Shown: positions 54,516-64,000 of the stretch, piece after piece
How positions within the stretch are numbered: position 1 is the stretch's first letter
Layout of the letters: every line of letters begins with the position of its first letter
Assembly: GCA_030522415.1 (NCBI GenBank)
Contig: CM060106.1
Location: 61,311,512 to 61,375,511, forward strand
DNA from: Channallabes apus
Taxonomy: Eukaryota > Chordata > Actinopteri > Siluriformes > Clariidae
Length of the DNA: 64,000 nt
Reading direction: 5' to 3'
Notes under the pieces: model-generated
Seen by the model: the letters and a program-made list of their open reading frames with translations, nothing else
Told to the model about the DNA's origin: nothing
The model's database searches: none
Program-made: the position numbers and the translations under genes

Positions 54516-55845
54516 ATGGCGGCTCCGGACACACAGCGGTATGAGAGTTTAACTCGCGGGCATGGTGTGCGCGTGGTGCGCGCAGCGAGTTTAGAACAGT
54601 GTGTGTTGGCGGTTGGTGATGTGGTGGGACACGAGAACATCGTCTCTGCTTCCCGCATGAACAGTGCTGTTGTTGTTTTTGTAAACAGTGTTGAAAAAGC
54701 GATTAAAATAGTCCAAAATGGAATGAGTGTAAATAATGAGCACATACTGGTTTCTCCCATGAGCTCCCCGGCTAAGAAAGTAGTTCTGTCTAATGTCCCT
54801 CCTTTTATATCAGACAGTGTGATAGCAGCAGAACTGTCCAGATACGGACGCCTGGTCTCCCCCATAAAGAAAATCCCCCTTGGCTGTAAATCCCCTCTGA
54901 TTAAACACCTGGTATCTTTTAGGAGAGTTGTTTTTATGATTTTTAAAGAGGGTGTCGAAGAGCTAAACGTCATTTTCAAATTCAGAGTCGAAAGTTTTGA
55001 TTACAACATCTTCGCCTCCTCAGACACCGATATTAAATGTTTTAAATGTGGTGCAATGGGACATCTCGTCCGTGCCTGTCCTGAAAGACAGAGCGATCCC
55101 GATGCTCCTGTGCGACCTGGTCAAGACGCGACCGTGCGGCTGTGGCCGTCCCCCCTACGACTACGTCCGCTGAGGGACCCGGAAATGCTGCTGAACCAGT
55201 ACCCAAAGAGAGCGAATCCCAAGCCCAGCCTGCAATCCAAGAGCCTACTGAAACAACGTCGACACCACAAGCAACGTACTCGACTAAACCGGATCGAGGG
55301 GAACCCAACGTGACCCAACCGGCGCCGGAGATAGCCGATAAGGTCACAGAGGGCTCGGGTGCAGCGCTGGAGTCACCTGTCCTCTTGGCGATGGGTACAA
55401 GGGCGAAGAGCCGCCAACTGGAAGCAGCAGCCACTGCACTGTCACAGGGGGACGAGGCGGACATAGAGATGGAAGAGGAGCCCCTCTTCAAAACACCTAA
55501 AAGGAAAATGACCACAAGGGAGGAGGAAAAAAACTCCCCAAAAAAGACACAGAAACAGAATCAGACAGTGACGGATACATTTCGGACTCTGTGCTGATTC
55601 TCACCCCTGAAGAAGAGAGAATGCCAGTCATATACAGCGAGGAGTCCATACATACTTTCCTAGAAAAGACAAAAGGAGGCTCAAAAATCAAACTGGAAGA
55701 TCACTTCCCAAACAAGAGACAGTTCATGCATGATGTTAAGTACTACAAAAAACACAAAGCTTTCGTTGACCGGGAAATATTCAGGATAAAGAAATGGATC
55801 ACTAAAATAAACAAAGAACTCGCTGAGGAGGACTTCTATGAATGA
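54516..55845 (+). pseudogene. LINE-G ORF1: nucleic-acid-binding protein with CCHC zinc knuckle, frameshifted
   Basis: It starts MAAPDTQRYESLTRGHG. Residues ~1-170 resemble two RNA-recognition-like folds (VVFVNSVEKAIKIVQNGMSV and LSNVPPFISDSVIAAELSRYG). A CCHC knuckle follows (CFKCGAMGHLVRAC). Near 55130 the frame shifts into a Pro/Thr/Glu-rich segment, and near 55530-55560 (A-rich run) it shifts again into LTPEEERMPVIYSEE and a basic helical end. The stop at 55843-55845 overlaps the ORF2 start region. Its role is RNA packaging for retrotransposition. It is not translatable as one chain. Confidence 0.7.
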
Positions 55846-58723
55846 TTTTACCTCTCTGCTGGACACTGGTATGTTTTATTTCTTTCTTATATTTAAGACA
55901 GTTTTTTTATCTACACATCTTTTAATGAATGAAGTAAACATTGCGAGCTTAAATATTAATGGAGCAAGAACATACGAAAAAAGAGCTAAACTATATGAAC
56001 TATTAAAGCAGAAGCACATTGATGTGGCTCTACTGCAGGAGACCCATAGCGACTCCATAAACTCTGCGGACTGGACAAAAGAGTGGGACGGTCTCGCGAT
56101 CCTGAGCCACAACACACCACTGAGTGCTGGAGTCGCACTGCTCTTTGCTCGCAATTTTATACCGAACTCTTATACAATAGAAGAATTTTTAAATGGGAGG
56201 CTTTTAAAAGTGAGAACTTTTTATGAGAATGAGGTCTTTGTTTTTATTTGTGTGTACACTCCCACCAAGGCAGTAGAGAGGATGATGTTTTTAGACAAAC
56301 TAAACGACGTCATTAATGACTGTAACTCTGCTGATATTTTAATTGTGGGTGGGGATTTTAACTGCACAACTGACAATCTGGACAGAAATCACAAAGAACC
56401 TCACATGGCCTCCCGTAAACGCATGTGGGAGATGATGGAGGCCCAGGACTTAAGTGACATATGGAGAAACCTAAACACAAAACAAAGACAGTACACCTGG
56501 GCCCATTCCGTAGATAACACACTCTCTCTGGCTAGACTCGACCGATTTTATTGTTTTAAACATCAACTGTCTTATTTTACGAAATGTTTTATTTCCCCAG
56601 TAGGCATCTCCGACCATAGCATGGTGCAGTGTACAGTCAGTAGGAAAAACCTAAAGCCTAAGAGTGCCTACTGGCATTTTAATACTGTACTTTTAGAAGA
56701 TGCCAATTTTATTGAGTCTTTTACTTATTTATGGGCCAGTCTTAAATCACAAAAAGCAGATTTTAGCTCTCTACAGCAATGGTGGGACCTAGCTAAAGCA
56801 CAAACAAAAGTTTTTTGTCAACAGTACACTCTCAATGTCACAAAAGACATTGTTAGATCAATGAGAGCTCTAGAGACCGAAATAGTGGAACTCCAGAGTT
56901 TGGAGACCACAGGAAATCGAGGAAATATTGAAACCCTCAAAAACAAAAAAGCCATAATGAATGACCTGCTGGGTACTGCAGTACAGGGGGCGCTGGTCCG
57001 CTCACGGTTTAAATATGCTACGGAAATGGATGCTCCTTCCAAGTTCTTTTTCGGTCTAGAACAAAAAAATGGACAGAAAAGAATTATACATGCTGTGCGA
57101 TCAGAATCAGGGGATCTCGTATCAGAGCCCACTGAAATTCGCAAGCAGACAAACAGCTTCTACTCAAAGCTGTATAGTAGTGAGTGGTCAGATGCACATG
57201 CAATGGAGGAGACCTTTTTAAAAAACCTGCCCAAATTGTCAGAACAAACGGCCTCAGATATGGCAACAGAACTGACACTGGCAGAGATTCAGGAGGCCCT
57301 CCAAGGTCTGAAGAACGGGCGCGCGCCAGGTATAGACGGTCTCCCTGCAGAGTTCTACAAGGCGTTTTGGGCAGTAATAGGACAGGATGTAGTAGAGGTA
57401 TTGCAGGACAGCGTGAAAGGAGGAAAGCTCCCGGTGAGCTGCAGGAGGGCTGTCCTGACCTTACTGCCAAAAAAGGGAGACCAGATGCACCTGGGAAACT
57501 GGCGCCCGGTATCACTGCTGTGCACTGACTACAAACTACTCTCAAAAGCATTGGCCTCAAGACTGACAAAGGTACTGGAGCAGATCATTCATCACGACCA
57601 GACGTACTGCGTGCCTGGTAGGTCTATCTTTGATAACATACATTTAATTCTTCTTCACAGATTAGAAAATTTAGTAGGAATTAAGGGTACAACCCTCTCC
57701 TGGCTCAGATCCTATTTGACCGATCGTTATCAGTATGTAGACTTAAATGGTGATTATTCTGCATGTTCTCTAGTGGAGTTTGGCGTTCCGCAGGGTTCAG
57801 TTTTAGGCCCACTGCTTTTTTCCCTTTACATGCTTCCTCTGGGCAACATAATCCGTAAGCATGGTATTAGTTTTCATTGTTATGCTGACGACACACAGCT
57901 ATACGTCTCAACAAAACCTGATGAGAAAAACCATCTTACTAAAGTTGAGCAATGTGTTCAGGACATAAGAAATTGGATGCTAATTAACTTCCTTCTGCTT
58001 AATCCGGATAAGACAGAAGTTCTAGTCATAGGACCGCATACAGCTAGAAGTAAAATCTTAGATCACACCGTAACTTTAGATGGCCTTTCTGTTCCGTCAA
58101 GTGCAACAGTAAAAGACCTCAGCGTGATTATAGATTCCAGCCTTTCATTTGAAGCTCATGTAGATATCACCAGGATAGCATTCTTTCACCTTAGAAATAT
58201 CGCCAAAATAAGAAATATATTGTCGCTAAATGATGCAGAAAAACTAGTTCATGCTTTTATCACTTCTAGGTTGGACTATTGTAATGCCTTACTGTCTGGT
58301 TGTTCAGTTAGGTGCATAAACAAGCTTCAGCTAGTCCAAAACGCAGCAGCGAGAGTCCTCACTAGAACCAGAAGATATGAGCACATCACCCCTATCCTAT
58401 CTTCACTGCATTGGCTCCCTGTGAAATTTCGCATTGATTTTAAAATACTACTCTTGACATATAAGGCATTAAATGGTCTCGCGCCGCAGTATCTGAGCGA
58501 ACTGCTAGTGTCTTACGATCCGCCACGCCTACTTCGGTCAAAGGATGCAGGCTGCTTATCAGTACCGCGTATTATGAAAACTACAGCTGGGGGCAGAGCT
58601 TTTTCTTACAAAGCTCCAAAATTATGGAATAGTCTTCCAAATAGTGTTCGGGACTCAGACACAGTCTCAGTGTTTAAGTCTAGGCTAAAAACCTATTTAT
58701 TTAACCAAGCATTTTATAAATAG
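55838..58723 (+). pseudogene. Hybrid ORF: LINE-G endonuclease/RT front fused in frame to LINE-A7 reverse transcriptase
   Basis: 961 codons are open. From ~residue 30 ([20 protein letters not shown]) to [11 protein letters not shown] is LINE-G: endonuclease ([28 protein letters not shown]) plus reverse-transcriptase fingers ([36 protein letters not shown]). From [13 protein letters not shown] onward it is [25 protein letters not shown] and the L2-type C terminus. The junction falls after LINE-G motif 2 and after LINE-A motif A, so the catalytic Asp of motif A is absent. The chain would keep an endonuclease but no complete polymerase site. Confidence 0.85.
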
Positions 58724-59740
58724 ATTTGCCATAAGGTAAAGGAGCAGAGCTGGGGGACTCATGGACGTAGAGTATTATGGTGAACTGGTATGTTTAGATG
58801 CTGTCTTCCTCAGTCTCATTTGATCACACAGGTTTGTTGACGGTGAGGTGATTGTTTGCTTTACATCTCAGGGAGCCCTCATGTTTGTGTTTCCTTCTGG
58901 CTCTCCCTTTTAGTTATGCTGTCATAGTTAGTCCTGCCGGAGTCCCTGCTTGCACTCTACAGTAAATATACATTCACATTAGACATTGTGACTGTGACCA
59001 TACCTAATTGCAATCTCTCCTCCTCTTCTCTTCCTCCCCCTCTTTCTCTTTCCTCTCTCCCCCTGTCTCCCCCTTTCACTCTTTCTCTCTCTCTCTCTGT
59101 CGAGCTACACATGTGGTTCCTGAGCTGCCAGTGATCCAGACTCCCTCTGCCCTCCGGACCTGTCTGATCCATCCTGGTGCCCGGTTCCTGGTTGGAGGTC
59201 TCATCGCATGGATGTCCCGTGTGTCTCTTTAGGATGCGTCTGGTGTCTGGGGATGATTCTCTATACTTAGAAGATGGTTCTGGCCTCGACTGGTGTGGTC
59301 AGCTGTTTCTCTGAGGACTTGACAATTCGATAGTTCAGGACTGGAACTTTCTACAAGTCTATCTGAGTCTCGAATAACTACTGGACTCCATTTTACATCA
59401 AGTATTATAACATCAATTAACATCAACTATTATAGCTGAACCTAACACTTAACACTGTATAAATGCAGATCATTTCCTGCTATCTGTTTCACCCAGATGA
59501 GGATGGGTTCCCTGTCGAGTCTGGTTCCTCTCAAGGTTTCTTCCTATTACCGTCTCAGGGAGTTTTTCCTTGCCACTGTCGCCCTCGGGCTTGCTCGCCA
59601 GGGAATATCTGAACATTTTGATTCATACACATTCACATTCCATACAAACTTAAATAATTCTTTTGATTGTGTAAAGCTGTTTTGAGACAATGTCAATTGT
59701 TAAAAGCGCTATACAAATAAAACTGAATTGAATTGAATTG
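57651..59740 (+). mobile_element. LINE-A7, 5'-truncated L2/CR1-like copy inside LINE-G
   Basis: It begins within the reverse transcriptase just after motif A and runs through the C-terminal domain, the ~1-kb 3' UTR and GAATT tail. An AATTC is present on both sides (57646-57650 and 59741-59745), though it overlaps the tail unit. LINE-G coding continues with RDILDVSRLLDLKTG at 59745. One codon is lost around AHVDITR, where other copies read AHVDNITR. Confidence 0.85.
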
Positions 59741-59744
59741 AATT

Positions 59745-61896
59745 CGCGATATTTTGGATGTCTCTAGACTTTTGGATTTAAAGACTGGTCTCATTCTGCT
59801 GGACCAGGAAAAGGCTTTTGACCGGGTTGAACATGGATATTTGTGGAAGGTGCTGGAAAGCTTTGGGTTCAACCCAGGTTTCACAGCTATGATCAAAACA
59901 TTGTATAGTGACATTGAAGGTTAATGGTGGTTTATGTGCTCCTTTTAAAGTACACAGAGGCATTAGACAAGGCTGCTCTCTGTCAGGCATGCTATATTCT
60001 TTAGCAATTGAACCCCTTTTATGCAAACTGAGAGAACAGCTTTCTGGTTTTAATATACCTCATTTTAATACTTCAACCTGTCTTTCAGCCTATGCCGATG
60101 ATCTAGCTGTAATGGTCAACACACAGACAGATGTGACTTTTTTAACCGACATTTTAGAAGATTTTAAGATTTTATCATCGGCTAAAATCAACTGGAACAA
60201 AAGTGAAGCCATTTTAGTAGGAGAATGGGGAGGCGAACAGCCCACACTACCAGGGGGTTTAACGTGGAGAAAGAGTGGTTTTAAATACTTAGGTGTCTAC
60301 CTGGGCAGTGCAGAGTTTTTAAACAAAAACTGGGAAGGTATGGTTGAAGGCATTAAAGGCAGACTGAACAGATGGAAGTGGTTGGTCCCAACAATGTCTT
60401 ACAGAGGACGAGTGCTGGTCATCAACAACCTAGCAGCATCGTCCCTGTGGCACAAACTGGCATGTATGGACCCACCACCAAACCTGCTAGCAAGTATACA
60501 GGCCCTGCTGGTAGACTTCTTCTGGGACAAACTGCACTGGATACCACAAAGCCTTCTTCACCTGCCTAAAGATGAAGGAGGACAGGGCCTGGTGCAGCTA
60601 GCCAGCAGAACTGCAGCCTTCCGCCTGCAGTTCATCCAGAGACTCCTCACCGGAGCCAGTGACGAAGGATGGAGAGCAGCTGCCTTCACACTACTACGCA
60701 CGGTGGGAGGATTCGGACTGGACAGAACTCTGTTTTTAATGGACCCCACAGCACTGGACACGACTGGACTACCAGTTTTTTATCAAAGACTTTTTAAAAT
60801 TTGGAACTTTTTTAAAAAACAAAACAAGGGAAACAGAACCTTACACTGGCTGCTGGAGGAGCCCCTAGTCTGTGGAGGACGTCTAGACATCTCTAGCGAT
60901 ACCACCCCAGCACTATCCAAGACCCTGGTCTCCGCAGGGATCGTGACACTCCGGCAGCTGGTAAACATCACTGGAACAGACCTGTCTCGAGCAGAGGACT
61001 TGGCAACACACATGGGACTCCGGTCTCAACGGGTCGCCAACCAACTCCTGCATCGCTGGAGAACCACCCTAACATCAGAGGAACGAGTTCAGCTGATGGA
61101 ATACACAGGAAATGAGACCAGCTCTACAGAAGAGGAACGGTTTCCACAGCTGATCATAACTCCAGACCTAGAGGGACACGGCGGCCCCCTCCTGGAGCAG
61201 AAGGGTGAGGACGAGATGAACTTTGAGACAGTGTCTGGTAAGGTTCTGTACAAAGCTTGTGTGAAGGTTTTAAACAAGAAAAAACTGAATGGGAGGGTAG
61301 ACACCCCATGGCGCACTGAACTGGGTTTTAACAATGATATTAAACCAGAGTGGAGAGCACTGTACAAACCACCATTAACCAAAAAGTCTGCTGACCTCCA
61401 GTGGAGGACTTTACATGGAATTGTCTCTGTGAACTCTTTTATCTCGATTTTAAATCCTGAAATAACACAAGAATGCCCCTTTTGTTTACAGAGAGAAACT
61501 GTTTTCCATGCTTTTATACATTGTTCCAGATTGTCGCCCTTGTTTAACCTTTTAAAATGCATTTTTTTACCACTGCATGTAGATTTTAATCACCAGTTTT
61601 TTATTCTTGGTTTTAAATACGTCCGGAGAAACAGATTCAAATGCCAGCTTATTAATTTTACCATTGGTCAAGCCAAAATGGCAATCTATATAAGCAGAAA
61701 GAATAAGCTGGCACAAAGTACAGACTGTGATCCACGAAAAATCTTCTCCAGACTTGTTAAATCAAGAATTTTAATTGATTTTAATTTCTATAAGAACATG
61801 AAGGACATAGACATGTTTAAAACAATATGGTGTTGTGGGGAGACCCTGTGCTCAGTAGAAGATGAGGAATTAATCTTTACACCAAACTTAAACTGA
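59745..61896 (+). pseudogene. LINE-G ORF2, reverse transcriptase core and C terminus
   Basis: RDILDVSRLLDLKTGLILLD then QEKAFDRVEHGYLW supplies the motif A missing from the hybrid ORF. A frame break lies near 59920 (after LYSDIEG). The main open segment (59908-61896) has GIRQGCSLSGMLYSLA (motif B), SAYADDLAVMV (motif C) and a long C-terminal region. It ends with CPFCLQRETVFHAFIHCSRL, a Cys/His cluster typical of L1/Tx1 C termini. It is severed from its endonuclease by LINE-A7. Confidence 0.8.
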
Positions 61897-62044
61897 GGGG
61901 GGAAAAAAAAAACACAATAACTTTGTATATAATTACAATGTCTAAAAAATGTCTTATTTATTTATCTATTTATTTATCTTATTTTTTAATCAACCTCTAT
62001 TTTTATACAAACAATTCGTAAAATAAAGGATTGTAAAAGTCAAA

Positions 62045-62099
62045 GTCTATCTCTCTCTATCTATCTCTATCTCTCTCTCTCTATCTCTCTCTCTCTCTA

Positions 62100-62130
<31 letters not shown>

Positions 62131-62153
62131 ATCTCTCTATCTCTCTCTCTCTA

Positions 62154-62192
<39 letters not shown>

Positions 62193-62224
62193 ATCTCTCT
62201 CTATCTCTCTCTCTATCTATCTAT
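62045..62224. repeat. TC/TATC microsatellite at the 3' end of LINE-G
   Basis: Mixed CTCT and CTATCT units begin directly after the LINE-G 3' UTR. Confidence 0.95.
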
Positions 62225-62464
62225 GAAGATGAAGAGTTAATCTTTACACCAAACTTAAACTGAGAAAAAAAAAAACACAATAACTTGTATTAAGTAATAA
62301 GTAATAAGTTTTTACTCTTGTAATAAGTAAAAAGAATAATTACAATGTCTAAAAAATGTCTTATTTATTTATTTATTTATTTATGTATCTTATTTTTTAA
62401 TCAACCTCTATTTTTATACAAACAATTCGTAAAATAAAGGATTGTAAAAAGTAAAAAAAAAAAG
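62225..62464 (+). mobile_element. Second LINE-G copy, 240 bp, embedded in the microsatellite
   Basis: GAAGATGAAGAGTTAATCTT to GGATTGTAAAAAGT repeats the last ~24 ORF2 codons' end plus the 3' UTR of LINE-G (compare 61859-62044), with point differences and a longer A run before the array. TC/TATC repeats flank it on both sides. It is a severely 5'-truncated insertion of the same family, or less likely a local duplication. Confidence 0.85.
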
Positions 62465-62538
62465 TCTCTCTCTCTCTCTATCTATCTCTCTCTCTATCTC
62501 TCTTTCTCTATCTCTCTCTCTCTGTCTCTCTCTATCTC

Positions 62539-62573
<35 letters not shown>

Positions 62574-62720
62574 TTCTCTATCTCTCTCTCTCTATCTCTC
62601 TCTCTCTATCTCTCTCTCTCTATCTCTCTCTCTTTCTCTATCTCTCTATCTCTCTCTCTCTATTTCTCTCTCTCTATCTCTATCTATCTCTCTATCTATT
62701 TCTCTCTCTCTATCTATCTA

Positions 62721-62753
<33 letters not shown>

Positions 62754-63136
62754 ATCTCTCTCTCTATCTCTGTCTCTCTCTATCTCTCTATCTCTCTCTA
62801 TCTCTCTCTCTATCTCTCTATTTCTCTCTCTCTATCTCTATCTATCTCTCTATCTATTTCTCTCTCTCTCTCTCTATTTCTCTCTCTCTATCTATCTCTC
62901 TATCTATCTCTCTCTATTTCTCTCTGTATCTATCTATCTATCTATCTATCTCTCTATCTCTCTCTTTCTCTATCTCTCTCTATCTATCTCTATCTCTCTC
63001 TATCTATCTCTATCTATCTCTCTCTCTCTCTTTCTCTATCTCTCTCTCTATCTATCTATTTCTCTCTCTATCTCTCTATCTATCTCTCTCTCTATCTCTC
63101 TCTCTCTCTATCTATTTCTCTCTCTCTCTATCTATT

Positions 63137-63169
<33 letters not shown>

Positions 63170-63170
63170 C
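62465..63170. repeat. Long TC/TATC microsatellite
   Basis: About 700 bp of irregular TC and TATC units with occasional TTTC. No genes are present. Open frames across it are repeat artefacts. Confidence 0.95.
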
Positions 63171-63397
63171 GTGTAGGGCTGAGATTGATTAATCAAAAAA
63201 TTATTAAAACCAACATTCAGAAACTTTTTAAAATTCTATTAATAAATTTTTTCATCATGTTAATATTTTCCGCACAGTGTGTACTGTATTTATCTATCTA
63301 TACCGTCACCTCGAAAAAATACTCATCTGTGTCTAGTCACGTGTCATGAAATATTCCAGCATTAATAGCTGAGCATTAAGTACAAACATTGTACGTT

Positions 63398-63440
<43 letters not shown>
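63398..63440. repeat. (CA)n microsatellite
   Basis: A pure CA run. Confidence 0.95.
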
Positions 63441-63442
<2 letters not shown>

Positions 63443-63520
63443 TTAAGTGAAGGCATATATAATATTCAATAATGGTATGGTTTCCTATCAGGATTTAGTA
63501 GATGTCAGACAACAAACATA

Positions 63521-63637
<117 letters not shown>

Positions 63638-63975
63638 ACCCCCCCCCCACACACACACACAACACAATCAAGTCACAGTTCTGATTCGTTTTCACTCATG
63701 TTCACAAAAGCACAGAAATCAAGAGCTTCCTTTTTTAATCTAATTGTGCATCATAGAGTAACTGTGTGTGATACATTTGAAGATAATTTCATTTCAAAGT
63801 GTTTATGTTTCATCAGATTTCCAGAGCTATTAGAAATTAAGTTAGTAATTGTAGTACATGTAGTACACTGTAAATAAACCTGACCTAGGGTTTACTCAAA
63901 GTTATGGCAACAAAGTGACACCTAATATATTTTACTACTATAATAATGAGGAGGAAACATAGAATAAATTATTTA

Positions 63976-64000
63976 AATCAAATTCAAATGTTATTTGTCA
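63976..64000 (-). mobile_element. Start of a LINE-B or tRNA-SINE 3' tail at the window edge
   Basis: AAATCAAATTCAAATGTTAT followed by TTGTCA matches the reverse complement of the LINE-B/SINE 3' terminus seen at 48154 and 19535. The rest lies outside the window. Confidence 0.6.

Larger units (their letters stand above)
54507..62044 (+). mobile_element. LINE-G, Tx1-group (L1-like) retrotransposon split by LINE-A7
   Basis: ORF1 with a CCHC knuckle (54516-55845, two frameshifts) is followed by ORF2 (endonuclease at ~55930, reverse transcriptase, Cys-rich C terminus ending 61896). The short 3' UTR ends AAATAAAGGATTGTAAAAGTC at ~62044. The element stops exactly at a TC/TATC microsatellite. LINE-A7 (57651-59740) splits ORF2 inside the reverse transcriptase. 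The Tx1 assignment rests on the SLNINGAR endonuclease start, the CPFC...HAFIHCS C-terminal motif and two-ORF plan. Confidence 0.8.

Noticed and set aside
54149..54979. Minus-strand ORF rich in THTHTHSLTH
   Set aside because: It is a translation of the GT/GTGA microsatellite and the antisense of LINE-G ORF1.
62045..63170. CRISPR-like array
   Set aside because: Simple TC/TATC repeats without spacers in an animal genome.

Overview
This is a repeat-dense stretch of a vertebrate genome, almost certainly a teleost fish. The basis is the combination of CR1/L2-type LINEs with an esterase-domain ORF1, a Rex1-like LINE, a Rex3/RTE-like LINE, a Tx1-group LINE, a DD34E Tc1 transposon, a hAT element, an endogenous retrovirus and long dinucleotide and tetranucleotide microsatellites. 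There is no bacterial or viral gene layout. The only host-gene evidence is one exon resembling the MTMR3/MTMR4 phosphatases (17856-17967) and a weak candidate two-exon gene on the minus strand (24669-25870). Nearly everything else is transposable elements inserted into one another. I use working names: LINE-A (L2/CR1-like), LINE-B (Rex1-like), LINE-C (AT-rich, Jockey superfamily), LINE-D (second L2/CR1-like subfamily), LINE-F (Rex3/RTE-like) and LINE-G (Tx1-like).

Layout. 139-9210: an old LINE-A copy (A0) is split by LINE-B1 (603-9050), which is itself split by a full-length minus-strand LINE-A1 (2614-7652, ACACAT target duplication). 9496-17251: a Tc1 end fragment, then LINE-A3, a 5' scrap of LINE-A (A4), dispersed repeat R, a LINE-D2 fragment holding a 138-bp LINE-A tail, and LINE-A5. 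17252-17967: unassigned sequence and the MTMR-like exon. 18009-39694: one endogenous retrovirus. Its 5' LTR is split by a 7.7-kb element with terminal inverted repeats (18416-26103) that itself carries LINE-C. Its gag region is split by LINE-D1 (27962-34667), which in turn carries a hAT element (30791-32451). 40090-43898: an internally deleted LINE-A6 with LINE-F in its 5' region. 45807-53486: a large transposase-like gene split by LINE-B2, which carries a Tc1 with an intact 340-residue transposase. 53549-54271: a foldback MITE. 54516-62044: LINE-G, split by LINE-A7. 62045-63170: a TC/TATC microsatellite block into which a second, 5'-truncated LINE-G copy has landed.

The elements do not work together as a pathway. 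They form a stratigraphy: precise target duplications let the order of insertion be read directly. Most coding regions are broken by stops, frameshifts or nesting. The best preserved are LINE-A1 (both ORFs open, one key reverse-transcriptase glycine changed), LINE-B2 (one nonsense codon) and the Tc1 transposase (no visible lesion). The most unusual observations are a second LINE-G copy embedded in the microsatellite that ends the first copy, a 961-residue in-frame Tx1/L2 hybrid ORF, a pre-tRNA-Ile(UAU)-like sequence joined to a LINE-B tail, and the two-part 5' LTR. Clade names come from recognition by eye and were not checked against a database.
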